Source: Sulfurovum sp.
Lineage (GTDB): Bacteria > Campylobacterota > Campylobacteria > Campylobacterales > Sulfurovaceae
Assembly (NCBI GenBank): GCA_020719895.1
Contig: DYPM01000002.1
Span: forward strand, 1 to 36,252
Direction of reading: 5' to 3'
Length of the DNA stretch: 36,252 nt
In this document: positions 8,155 to 15,770 of the stretch, in pieces
Position numbering within the stretch: the stretch's first letter is position 1
How the letters are laid out: each line of letters begins with the position of its first letter
Translations under genes and position numbers: made by a program
The notes under the pieces: generated by a model
The model's input: only the letters and a program-made list of their open reading frames with translations
Told to the model about the DNA's origin: nothing
Database searches by the model: none

Positions 8155-8883
8155 ATGACCATACAAATTTTACGAAGCCAAATCAATGACTATCAGACAT
8201 ACACACTTGCAGATGAGGAGATGACACTCCTTAAAGCTTTGATAAAAATTAAAGCGACGCAAGATGCGACACTCACCTTTACGGCAGGATGTCGTGCATC
8301 TGTGTGCGGTACGTGTGCGGTGCGTGTGAACGGACGAGAAGTGTTGTCGTGTGCTCATAAAGTGCGAGATGGCGATATGATCGAACCGCTCAATTACCAT
8401 CCTGTGTTACGTGATCTCAAAGTGGACAAACAGCCCGCACAAAAGACACTTTTAAACGCTACAGCGTGGCTTCATCGTTATCAAGAGGCGGTGCTAACAC
8501 ACAAAGACGAAAGATTCACCGAACGACAAACCGACTGCATCCTTTGCGATGCGTGTTACTCCGCGTGTCCTGTGTTTGCGGTCAATCCTGATTTTTTGGG
8601 TCCTTTTGCACTCACAAGAGCCTATCGCTATAGCGCAGACAAACAAGAGAGTGAAGTCAAATCAATCGTTGAGAGAGTGCAACACAACGGTGTTTGGGAG
8701 TGTACGCTTTGTAGTGGCTGTACACTTGTTTGCCCTAAAGGAATTGATCCAAAGATGGACATTACAATGTTGCGTTCTCTTGTGGTTCAACACGGATACG
8801 AAGATCGCACTTTTGCTCAAATGGGTTTTGGCACACCTGATTTTGGCAGTGAATTTGGGTTTGATTCTAATGGTGAGTTTTAA
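8155..8883 (+). CDS. Fumarate reductase / succinate dehydrogenase iron-sulfur subunit, with an extra cluster cysteine
   Basis: This is the electron-transfer subunit that partners the flavoprotein 51 bases upstream. The 242-residue protein has a plant-type [2Fe-2S] domain with Cys46, Cys51, Cys54 and Cys66. Two CxxCxxCxxxCP sets follow: CILCDACYSACP (128-139) and CTLCSGCTLVCP (183-194). In classical SdhB/FrdB the second set has a non-Cys residue at the second position and holds a [3Fe-4S] cluster; here Cys186 fills it, so two [4Fe-4S] clusters are expected. That is a feature of the non-classical type E enzymes that use a CCG-domain SdhE subunit, but no SdhE or membrane anchor lies here. The Shine-Dalgarno (AAGAGAA) is weak. 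The gene ends 5 bases from the convergent regulator gene. Confidence 0.88.
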   Translation: MTIQILRSQINDYQTYTLADEEMTLLKALIKIKATQDATLTFTAGCRASVCGTCAVRVNGREVLSCAHKVRDGDMIEPLNYHPVLRDLKVDKQPAQKTLLNATAWLHRYQEAVLTHKDERFTERQTDCILCDACYSACPVFAVNPDFLGPFALTRAYRYSADKQESEVKSIVERVQHNGVWECTLCSGCTLVCPKGIDPKMDITMLRSLVVQHGYEDRTFAQMGFGTPDFGSEFGFDSNGEF

Positions 8884-8888
8884 ATGAT

Positions 8889-9317
8889 TTATTTGGCTTG
8901 GCAAAACATACATAAACCATAAAGAATAATTTGTTCATACTGTAATTTAAAATCTTTCTGATGTGCTAAATCACTAAAAATATTTTCGATTGATGGCTCA
9001 AGAGGTTTATCCTCAATATTTCCACACGAAGTGCAAATCAAATGAATATGATTCTCTTTTTTTAACTCATATTTAGATTTGATGCCCAAAACAGGAACTT
9101 CAAGAAGCATTCCTATTTCTACCATCATTAAAATATTTTTGTAAACTGTAGCCAATGAAAGAGAGGTGTGTTTCAAAGAAAGTTCTTGATAGAGACTCTC
9201 TATTGTAATATGACCATAGGATTCAATAATCTCAAGAATTGCAATACGTTGAGGTGTTACTTTGAGATTGTTTTTCTTTATGATTTCTATTGATTTGTTT
9301 TGAGGGATATTTTTCAT
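8889..9317 (-). CDS. perR: Fur-family peroxide-type regulator (PerR-like)
   Basis: The product is a metal-dependent repressor of 142 residues with an N-terminal winged helix (LKVTPQRIAILEII, recognition region LSLATVYKNI) and a dimerisation domain with structural zinc cysteines CTSC (95, 98) and CMFC (136, 139). Residues aligning with PerR regulatory metal ligands are His36, Glu84, His90, His92 and Asp103. Asp103 is the PerR-like choice, while Glu84 replaces the usual Asp. The C-terminus (DFKLQYEQIILYGLC) also looks like PerR. The open frame extends to a TTG at 9368, but I chose the ATG at 9317 because Fur proteins start shortly before this helix. There is no clear Shine-Dalgarno. Being next to a peroxiredoxin supports a peroxide-response role; Fur proper is the alternative. 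Confidence 0.8.
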   Translation of the reverse strand: MKNIPQNKSIEIIKKNNLKVTPQRIAILEIIESYGHITIESLYQELSLKHTSLSLATVYKNILMMVEIGMLLEVPVLGIKSKYELKKENHIHLICTSCGNIEDKPLEPSIENIFSDLAHQKDFKLQYEQIILYGLCMFCQAK

Positions 9318-9350
9318 TTGGAGGGGTTTCTTTCTTTTTGGAAAGAACGG

Positions 9351-9407
9351 TTCAGCCTCAAACCACAAAGGGAGGGAGGGAGGGAGGGAAAGGGATTTGA
9401 GGCTGAA
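9351..9407. repeat. 12-bp inverted repeat enclosing a GGGA tetranucleotide tract in the perR leader
   Basis: TTCAGCCTCAAA at 9351-9362 and its perfect reverse complement at 9396-9407 flank a 33-base loop. The loop has six GGG runs (70-72, 74-76, 78-80, 82-84, 86-88 and 92-94 after 9300), five of them in a strict GGGA tandem. The G-rich strand is the + strand, the template for perR, so the mRNA would be C-rich in the loop. The block lies 34-90 bases before the perR start, between the predicted promoter and the gene. It could form a large hairpin or a DNA G-quadruplex, or vary in repeat number. Confidence 0.85.
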
Positions 9408-9469
9408 ACATTATTTCCGATAACCTTTAGGTTGTGAGTAAAACTCTTTTATCCGTTTGGCTTAAAAGA

Positions 9470-9475
9470 ATTATA
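9470..9475 (-). promoter_or_regulatory. Candidate -10 box for perR
   Basis: On the minus strand this reads TATAAT, in the context GAAGTATAATTC, about 150 bases before the perR start codon. The predicted leader would include the GGGA inverted repeat at 9351-9407 and a small AACCT/AGGTT hairpin near 9422-9433. No clear -35 box is seen. Confidence 0.45.
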
Positions 9476-9506
9476 CTTCGCAATACCTTAAAGTTTTATT
9501 AAAGAA

Positions 9507-10103
9507 TTAAAGATCGTTTTCGTGTTTAGCTAAATACTCAGCTACACCTTCTGTAGAGGCTTTCATACCTTCGTCGCCTTTAGTCCAACCTGCTGGACAC
9601 ACTTCGCCATGCTTATTAGTGAAAAGCATCGCATCTACCATTCGAATCATTTCATCGATATTTCTACCAAGCGGAAGATCATTGATCACTGCGTGTCTCA
9701 CTGTGCCATCAGCATCAATAAGGAATGAACCTCTAAGTGCTACAGACTCACCAAAAAGCACGTCATAGTCTCTTGAAATTTGTTTGTTTAGGTCTGCAAC
9801 AAGTGGGTATTTCACTCTGCCAATACCACCTTTTTCTACTGGAGTCTCTCTCCACGCAAAGTGAGAAAATTGAGAATCTACAGATACACCGATGACATTG
9901 ACGCCACGGTTTGTGAACTCTTCAACTCTGTGCGAAAATGCAATGATTTCTGAAGGACATACAAATGTAAAGTCAAGTGGGTAGAAGAAAAGTACGGCAC
10001 CTTTTTCGCCAAGGTTTTCCATAAGATTGAAATTTTCGACGATTGAGCCGTCTGCAAGTACTGCTGTTGCTGTAAAATCTGGTGCTTTTTTGGTAACTAA
10101 CAT
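9507..10103 (-). CDS. Typical 2-Cys peroxiredoxin (AhpC/TSA family)
   Basis: This is a thiol peroxidase that reduces hydrogen peroxide and organic peroxides in the cytoplasm. The 198-residue length fits the family. The peroxidatic Cys49 sits in FTFVCPSEI, and the resolving Cys169 in GEVCPAGW. The GGIG motif of sensitive peroxiredoxins is present (92-95), but the C-terminal YF motif is absent (the protein ends EYLAKHENDL), so resistance to over-oxidation is hard to predict. An AAGGA Shine-Dalgarno lies at proper distance from the ATG. It is transcribed in the same direction as the PerR-like gene 190 bases downstream and is a natural candidate target of it. It is probably the main alkyl hydroperoxide reductase of the cell. 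Confidence 0.93.
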   Translation of the reverse strand: MLVTKKAPDFTATAVLADGSIVENFNLMENLGEKGAVLFFYPLDFTFVCPSEIIAFSHRVEEFTNRGVNVIGVSVDSQFSHFAWRETPVEKGGIGRVKYPLVADLNKQISRDYDVLFGESVALRGSFLIDADGTVRHAVINDLPLGRNIDEMIRMVDAMLFTNKHGEVCPAGWTKGDEGMKASTEGVAEYLAKHENDL

Positions 10104-10140
10104 AGAGATATTCCTTTAAATGATAATTTTTTTCCTTAAA

Positions 10141-10167
10141 AATATAATCCAATCCCACTTAAATCAA
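10141..10167 (-). promoter_or_regulatory. Candidate promoter for the peroxiredoxin gene
   Basis: On the minus strand there is TTGATT (10167-10162), a 15-base spacer, and TATATT (10146-10141), about 38 bases before the ATG. The spacer is short by one or two bases. The leader between this and the ATG is AT-rich. I could not find a convincing PerR box. Confidence 0.35.
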
Positions 10168-10180
10168 GATTAATCGACTC

Positions 10181-12004
10181 CTAATTAAATGGCAGTAAGC
10201 CAAATTTCCTCACAAAGGCATCATTAATATCAATCAAGCCTTTCTCTTGCAATTGATCCAATACCGCTTTGGTACAAAAGGTATCGTTTGGCCACTCTCT
10301 TAGAAAACCGTCCAAAGCATTTTTGTTTGTCGCATCAATAATGATAAAAGGTTTGAGTATGATATCTCGTCCTGCGTCGATATTATTGACCACACGCCAT
10401 AGTAACATATACGGCTCACTCAAATCATTGTTGGTGTGATCTACAATGACTAATACTTTTATATGTGATCTCAATCCAAATACCTTTGCTACATCTTGCA
10501 TAATGGGTGCTGTTTTGTGTACTCCAATTACACAAATTGGATTTTTGGTTTGTATATAAAACTGCTTGAGTGATACAATCCCATTGTCGATTTTTTGTAG
10601 CTTCTCCAACAGTTCGTTATCTTCAAGAAGTGTTTCAATGCCACATAATACCTCTTCGCTTGTCGCATCAATTCCAAGCTTCCCTCCAACAAACTGCTCG
10701 GGAGAAGCGTGATCAAGATGATCTACAATCCCTTGTGAAATCATAATCTTCGTAGCATCAAGACGATTGAGAATATGCACCGCCAACGCATCGCTCTCTT
10801 CAAGATTTGGTGCATCTTCGCCTACAAAAATCGCATGTTTAACAAAACTCATCTGCCCTACGCCCCAAAAAGCGTGCATAAACTGTTGTGCGTGACCTTT
10901 GTAATAAGTTTTCATCTTTGCCAAAATAAGATTATGAAAAACACCATTTTCGGGCATATTGTAGTCTATCAAGTCGGGAGCCATAGGTTTGAGCATCGGC
11001 AAAAAGACACGTTCAGTCGCCCAACCCATATATTTGTCTTCGAGTGGCGGTTTGCCGACTACTGTTGCTACATATACAGGAGTTTGTTTTGTTGTGATTG
11101 TCTCCACTTCCATCACAGGAAATGGCTCTTTAAGCGTGTAGTATCCAGTGTGATCACCAAAAGGACCCTCCATCTCTCTTTCCTTGGGATCTACAAACCC
11201 TTCGATGACGATATCCACATCGTGTGGAATATAGATATCGTTGGTGAGCGACTTGACAAGTTTTGCTTTTTTGTTTCGTACAAACCCATAAAGCAACATC
11301 TCAAATATTCCATGTGGCATCGGAGCTTGACCGCACCAAATATAGAGCGGATCACCTCCAATTGCTACTGTAACGGGCATTTTTTTGCCCGCTTCTTTGT
11401 ACTGATCAAAAAAGTGCGAAGCGTCTTTGTGGATTTGCCAATGCATTCCGAGCCGTTTTTTATCGTGCTGTTGGAGTCTATACATTCCAAGATTCTGCAT
11501 CGTTCCATCCAAACTCTGTGTATAAACTTGACCCATTGTAATAAATGGTCCACCATCAGCTTCCCATGTCTTGAGAATAGGCAACATATCCAAATCAACT
11601 TCGTTTTTTTGATACACAATCTCTTGACAACTTCCCTTAGAGCCACTTCGTTTGGGAAAGACATTTTTGAGTGCAAAAAGCTTGGGAAGCATTTTGAGTT
11701 TTGCCATAAATCCTTTGGGCGGTTTGAGTTTGAGCAGCATTTCAATTCCCTCTGCAACCTCATCGGGATGTTTTCCAAAAATCTTTTGTGTGACTTGTTT
11801 GTTGGCAAAGATATTCATCAAGACGGGCATCTTGTAGCTTATCCCTTTGGCTTTATTAATCGGTTGTGTAAAAAGCAACGGACGAGAGTCCTCTTTTTTG
11901 ACTTCGATATAGGCGATATGGGGAATCTCTAACTCCACATCAAGTGGTTCATCGATGACTTTGAGATTGCCGTGGATTTTGAGCCACTCAATAATATTTT
12001 CCAT
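10181..12004 (-). CDS. ubiD: UbiD-family decarboxylase, menaquinone (futalosine pathway) type
   Basis: The product is a prenyl-FMN-dependent aromatic decarboxylase of 607 residues, long like the UbiD-family menaquinone biosynthesis decarboxylases of futalosine-pathway bacteria. Visible family segments are NLGMYRLQQHDKKRLGMHWQ (prFMN-binding region), the conserved EGPFGDHTGYYT loop with its catalytic Glu, and a C-terminal segment GLIDINDAFVRKFG. It would act late in naphthoquinone formation; menaquinone is the usual respiratory quinone in Campylobacterota. SD GAGGAAG precedes the ATG at 12004. It lies upstream of, and in the same direction as, the peroxiredoxin gene, with a 77-base gap that holds a promoter candidate. 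A partner UbiX is not in the window. Exact substrate is not provable from sequence. Confidence 0.85.
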   Translation of the reverse strand: MENIIEWLKIHGNLKVIDEPLDVELEIPHIAYIEVKKEDSRPLLFTQPINKAKGISYKMPVLMNIFANKQVTQKIFGKHPDEVAEGIEMLLKLKPPKGFMAKLKMLPKLFALKNVFPKRSGSKGSCQEIVYQKNEVDLDMLPILKTWEADGGPFITMGQVYTQSLDGTMQNLGMYRLQQHDKKRLGMHWQIHKDASHFFDQYKEAGKKMPVTVAIGGDPLYIWCGQAPMPHGIFEMLLYGFVRNKKAKLVKSLTNDIYIPHDVDIVIEGFVDPKEREMEGPFGDHTGYYTLKEPFPVMEVETITTKQTPVYVATVVGKPPLEDKYMGWATERVFLPMLKPMAPDLIDYNMPENGVFHNLILAKMKTYYKGHAQQFMHAFWGVGQMSFVKHAIFVGEDAPNLEESDALAVHILNRLDATKIMISQGIVDHLDHASPEQFVGGKLGIDATSEEVLCGIETLLEDNELLEKLQKIDNGIVSLKQFYIQTKNPICVIGVHKTAPIMQDVAKVFGLRSHIKVLVIVDHTNNDLSEPYMLLWRVVNNIDAGRDIILKPFIIIDATNKNALDGFLREWPNDTFCTKAVLDQLQEKGLIDINDAFVRKFGLLPFN

Positions 12005-12104
12005 ATTTCTTCCTCTAAAATAAAATAAAACTGCATTACGCGATATGTTTTGACAATCTTGCCATAAAATATTCCAATCTGTTTTTAGTTGAGTTGCGAC
12101 TTGT

Positions 12105-12794
12105 CTAAAATAAGCTACGAAATAATTTCTCTACAACACTATCTGTCCCTTGTAGCAGTAGCGGTTTTTTGAGAGGATCAAGCCATTGTATTAATTCTAA
12201 AATCTCTTTCTCTGTCATCGCGGTGCATCCTGATGTTGGAGTTGGTTTGATATGTATAAAGATACAAGAACCAGCACCTTTTAGAGGTGTTTCTCCTTCG
12301 CCAATGCCGTTGTGATCAACCACGATGCCGTATTTATAGTAGTCGTTTGAGAGTCTCATTGATTCATAGCTTTGATAATCTTTTGAGGTCGAGTCGCTAT
12401 CAATAATTTTGTTGTAATAACGTGAGCGAGTATCATCAACACAGTGGTCGTTTTCGTTATAGACACGATAAGGAAAATTGCTTTTGAGTGGTGAGTATCC
12501 AAAAGCGTGTGTGAGTTTGAAAATCCCCGCTGGCGATTTACCGTCTCCTTCGCGTTTTATGATTTGAGCATTTGATGGAATCGTATGAACTCCCCTGCCC
12601 CAACCCAAACCATTTCTTCCTATTATCACAACAAATGGTTCGCCGATTTTTATCCAATGTTTTTCTTTTTTTTCATAACGTTGAAACACAGCTTCAGTAC
12701 TGTTCCAGTCTTTGGCACGTACCACAAGAAGTTGTGAACTTGTCGCCTCAAGCCAAGCCGATATTAACATCATTGATCCAATAAAAATTTTCAT
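12105..12794 (-). CDS. Periplasmic L,D-transpeptidase (YkuD family, small type)
   Basis: The 229-residue protein has an N-terminal signal peptide (about residues 1-18) and a YkuD catalytic domain. The catalytic Cys is Cys190 in TSGCTAM, preceded by FIHIKP with the conserved His; the variant SGCTAM rather than SHGCIRM fits the smaller YkuD group (COG3786-like). These enzymes form or trim peptide cross-links in peptidoglycan in the periplasm. The start ATG at 12794 is preceded by GGGAG about 12 bases away. It is divergent from the NhaC antiporter gene, with 18 bases between start codons. The true activity (transpeptidase or carboxypeptidase) cannot be told. Confidence 0.8.
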   Translation of the reverse strand: MKIFIGSMMLISAWLEATSSQLLVVRAKDWNSTEAVFQRYEKKEKHWIKIGEPFVVIIGRNGLGWGRGVHTIPSNAQIIKREGDGKSPAGIFKLTHAFGYSPLKSNFPYRVYNENDHCVDDTRSRYYNKIIDSDSTSKDYQSYESMRLSNDYYKYGIVVDHNGIGEGETPLKGAGSCIFIHIKPTPTSGCTAMTEKEILELIQWLDPLKKPLLLQGTDSVVEKLFRSLF

Positions 12795-12799
12795 TTGGT

Positions 12800-12805
12800 T
12801 ATAAT
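12800..12805 (+). promoter_or_regulatory. TATAAT -10 box for nhaC; predicted nearly leaderless start
   Basis: A perfect TATAAT ends seven bases before the ATG at 12813, so the predicted +1 is at 12812-12813, giving a leader of 0-1 base. There is no Shine-Dalgarno before that ATG. The box overlaps the ribosome-binding region of the divergent L,D-transpeptidase gene. Confidence 0.45.
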
Positions 12806-12812
12806 CTCCCCT

Positions 12813-14201
12813 ATGGACTATGGAATTTTATCTATCACAATACCACTACTGACTATTGCGTTGGCAATTATAACTAAAGATGTCATTGTCTCATTGATGG
12901 GCGGGATTTTTGCAGGCTTTTTTGTCATTCACGGCTACGATCCCACAAAAGCATTCACGGCATTATGGGATGGTGTCATTGCACTTTTTGCCCAAGGGTG
13001 GATTGTCAAAACACTTCTTTTTATGCTTTTTGTCGGTGCTGTTATTCGACTTCTTACTATTTCTAATGCAGTAGATAGATTCGTAGTCTATCTTAGCCAA
13101 ACATCAAAACATATAGACTCACCCAAGGGTGCAATGTTTTTGGCATATATCATTGGTCTGCTTATCTTTATCGAATCCTCCATTACTTCACTCGTCGCTG
13201 GAGCAGTCTCAAAACCATTATGTGATAAAAACGGCGTAAGCAGGGAAAAACTCGCCTATATTTGCGACTCCACTTCTGCTCCTGTCTGTTCGCTTATACC
13301 ACTCAATGGCTGGGGTGCATTGCTTTTGGGTTTGATTATGAGTGGGGTAGAGTCTCACGTGATTGAAGGTGACGCGGTGACGCTACTGATATACTCTATT
13401 CCGTATAATTTTTATAGTATTTTTACACTACTTGTGGTGTTCGCAGTGATTTTGTTTGATATCAATATCGGTCCGATGAAACGAAGTATTGCAAAGCCCT
13501 ATACTCTTTATGACACACACCAAAATATCAAACCCTCTTTTTGGATGATGACACTTCCTGTTGTTTTTATAGTCACAATGGTGCCTGTAGTGCTTTACAT
13601 CACAGGCGATGGTGATATCTTCAAAGGCTCTGGTTCTACGTCAGTTTATTATGCTACGATTGCCACTCTTTTTTTCCTATATCTTTTTTTGGTACCACTC
13701 AAAAGAGTTACACATAAAGAGTATTTTGATAATGTATTTATAGGAATGGCGGAGATGTTGCCTGTCACTACTATTTTGGTATTTGCACTACTGATTGGTA
13801 AAGTAATCGACAATCTTGGTACAGCACACTATCTATCGACACTTTTGCAAGGAAATATCTCATCTGAGATTGTCCCGATGCTTATCTTTTGGGTTGCTTC
13901 TCTTACTTCATTTTCCACAGGTACAAGCTGGGGAACTTTTTCTATCATGATGCCAATCGGTCTTGCTCTTGGAGCGACACTTCATCTTGATCTGCCGTTA
14001 GTGATAGCAGCAGTCATTAGTGGCGGTGTCTTTGGTGATCACGCTTCTCCCATCTCCGATACGACGATTATCTCTTCAATGGCAGCAGAGTGTGACCATA
14101 TCGAACATGTAAGAACGCAACTTCCTTATACGCTTATCGCTGGAGGATTTGCAAGTGTGGCTTTTTTGTTGTTTGGATTTTTTGGGGCAGTAGCGTTTTA
14201 G
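12813..14201 (+). CDS. NhaC-family Na+/H+ antiporter
   Basis: The product is a polytopic inner-membrane protein of 462 residues with about eleven to twelve hydrophobic segments. Family features are a repeated hydrophobic architecture, FIESSITSLVAGAVSKPL in the middle of the N half, SFSTGTSWGTFSIMMP, and the C-terminal signature FGDHASPISDTTIISSMA. NhaC-type antiporters export Na+ in exchange for H+, giving pH and salt homeostasis; some family members exchange organic acids, so substrate is uncertain. An open frame begins at TTG 12795, but I chose ATG 12813 (MDYGILSITIPLL) because the TATAAT box lies between the two. It faces murF convergently across a repeat copy. Confidence 0.85.
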   Translation: MDYGILSITIPLLTIALAIITKDVIVSLMGGIFAGFFVIHGYDPTKAFTALWDGVIALFAQGWIVKTLLFMLFVGAVIRLLTISNAVDRFVVYLSQTSKHIDSPKGAMFLAYIIGLLIFIESSITSLVAGAVSKPLCDKNGVSREKLAYICDSTSAPVCSLIPLNGWGALLLGLIMSGVESHVIEGDAVTLLIYSIPYNFYSIFTLLVVFAVILFDINIGPMKRSIAKPYTLYDTHQNIKPSFWMMTLPVVFIVTMVPVVLYITGDGDIFKGSGSTSVYYATIATLFFLYLFLVPLKRVTHKEYFDNVFIGMAEMLPVTTILVFALLIGKVIDNLGTAHYLSTLLQGNISSEIVPMLIFWVASLTSFSTGTSWGTFSIMMPIGLALGATLHLDLPLVIAAVISGGVFGDHASPISDTTIISSMAAECDHIEHVRTQLPYTLIAGGFASVAFLLFGFFGAVAF

Positions 14202-14261
14202 TGCAAGAGCAACTATTCACTCTTGTGGGATTTATGGGAATCTTTTTATCCTCAAATAGGA

Positions 14262-14306
14262 GATTGCGAGTCAAGCCCGCAATGACAAAAAGGAGTTTTT
14301 AGAGGT
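14262..14306 (-). repeat. Interspersed repeat copy B
   Basis: This 45-base block is the inverted counterpart of 3256-3300 (about 40 of 45 bases identical by eye). It lies between the convergent nhaC and murF genes. The core ATTGCG...CGCAAT can form a 6-bp hairpin stem. It may help end transcription from both sides. Confidence 0.75.
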
Positions 14307-14315
14307 CTCAATAGA

Positions 14316-15770
14316 CTACACAAAACTTGGAGCATCATTAGCAAATAAAATTAAGTCTCCTGCTTGTGTTTGCTCTATTAGTATCTTTTGCATATCGGCT
14401 TTGTTTTCTAATTTGTAGAGCTTGGAGGCTTCGACGTGTGTTTGAAAAATTAGATAGTTGAGATCACCCGTAACGATGACTTTATCAAATACCTCATTGG
14501 CTCTTTGAGCGACTTTAATATTGAGACTTTCATCTGCTTCTACTAACCCTGGAGTGAGTACCACTTTACGACCTTTATAGCTTTGTGCAAGCTCAAACGA
14601 AGCCAAAATGCCGTCGATATTGCCATTGAAGCTATCATCAAGAATCACTTTGCCTCCTGCATCGATACGTTGAAGTCGGTGAGGAACAGACGTTAAGGTT
14701 TGAAGTCTCTCTTGAATCTCTTCTGTAGAAAGCCCCAATGTTTGAGCAATTTTGATTGCAGCTGTAAGATTGATCGCATTAAATCCACCCAAAATAGAGG
14801 CTTTATACTTGATGCCATCAACCATAAATGTCGTACCATCAAGTGTCGCTTCGACATTCTCAATCACAGATTCTGGAACTGGAAGTGGTGTTTTGATATT
14901 GAGGTTCTCTTTAGTGCCAAAAGTATGGATATTTGATTCTGGTTTGACCATCACACTTTCGTGTATCCACGCTTCTTTGAGATTTTTGCTTTGGAGAATC
15001 TCCATTTTGGTATTACGAATATTCTCTAATGTTTTGAAATATTCGATATGTGCAGGCCCAATTTTGCCTACAATTGCATAGTGCGGATTGACAAAAGTAG
15101 CAATCTCTTCGATATCACCTTCGCCTCTTGCACCCATCTCTACAATATATACTTGTGTCTCTTGTGGGAGATCATCGTTAATATCTTTCATCACACCACC
15201 AAGCGTATTGACCGAACGAGGTGTTGCGTAGGTTTTGTATTTGAGAGAAAGAAGATGAGCGATGAAGTTTTTGATGCTGGTTTTACCATAACTTGCAGTT
15301 ACTCCAATAACAATCAAATCAGGAATACTCTCAAGTTTCTTTTGAGCGTGGCGTTTGAACCCTTCAAAAAGCATTTTTTCGATGATCCACGAGACCAAAA
15401 ATGCAAAAAAGATAGGAAGAATCACAGCAGATTGCAAAAAAGCAAATGCAAACATCACTCCAAAAAGAGAGAGTGCTGCAAAAAAGCGTTTGATTCGTCC
15501 CGTAAATACCAATGGTTTATCCAACGTTCCATACCAACGATAAAGAAATAGTGCATAAACAGGCACAATCACAAAACCATAACCACCACTCTTTTCTGCC
15601 CACACATAAAAAACATAAGGAAAAACAAAATAGGCAAAATGCCACCATGTTTTGGTGTGATGAAAAATCACCCGTTCGAGTTTGTAGCTATACCATTGGA
15701 GATTGGTGATAAAGTAGTAGCCAAGCATCATAACAAAAAAGAGATATGCACTTATATCAAGTAGTATCAT
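14316..15770 (-). CDS. murF: UDP-MurNAc-tripeptide D-Ala-D-Ala ligase MurF with N-terminal membrane domain
   Basis: MurF adds D-Ala-D-Ala to the UDP-MurNAc-tripeptide, the last cytoplasmic step of peptidoglycan precursor synthesis. The first about 135 residues are hydrophobic, with four to five likely membrane segments (about 3-25, 43-60, 64-80, 95-131), an arrangement seen in Campylobacterota MurF. The Mur ligase part follows with the P-loop GVTASYGKTS (156-165), VEMGARGEGDIEEI, the central domain and the C-terminal ligase domain (LDDSFNGNIDG). The frame extends to a GTG at 15788, but ATG 15770 has AAGGA at good spacing. It overlaps the upstream hydrolase gene by 4 bases, so the two are translationally coupled. 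Confidence 0.88.
   Translation of the reverse strand: MILLDISAYLFFVMMLGYYFITNLQWYSYKLERVIFHHTKTWWHFAYFVFPYVFYVWAEKSGGYGFVIVPVYALFLYRWYGTLDKPLVFTGRIKRFFAALSLFGVMFAFAFLQSAVILPIFFAFLVSWIIEKMLFEGFKRHAQKKLESIPDLIVIGVTASYGKTSIKNFIAHLLSLKYKTYATPRSVNTLGGVMKDINDDLPQETQVYIVEMGARGEGDIEEIATFVNPHYAIVGKIGPAHIEYFKTLENIRNTKMEILQSKNLKEAWIHESVMVKPESNIHTFGTKENLNIKTPLPVPESVIENVEATLDGTTFMVDGIKYKASILGGFNAINLTAAIKIAQTLGLSTEEIQERLQTLTSVPHRLQRIDAGGKVILDDSFNGNIDGILASFELAQSYKGRKVVLTPGLVEADESLNIKVAQRANEVFDKVIVTGDLNYLIFQTHVEASKLYKLENKADMQKILIEQTQAGDLILFANDAPSFV

Noticed and set aside
9317..9368. Extended N-terminus of the PerR-like protein from a TTG codon
   Set aside because: The added residues would come from the inverted repeat region and have no counterpart in Fur proteins; ATG 9317 fits the fold.
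9363..9395. CRISPR or tandem-repeat locus
   Set aside because: The GGGA tract is a simple tetranucleotide repeat without spacers; no CRISPR-like direct repeats were seen anywhere.
10116..10130. PerR/Fur box before the peroxiredoxin gene
   Set aside because: The AT-rich stretch has only a loose match to TTATAATnATTATAA and is not a good palindrome, so it cannot be told from ordinary AT-rich leader.
10775..11932. Open frame of 385 codons on + opposite ubiD
   Set aside because: It is antisense to a clear UbiD gene, its translation is rich in Cys, His and Phe with no recognisable domain, and it has no promoter or Shine-Dalgarno of its own.
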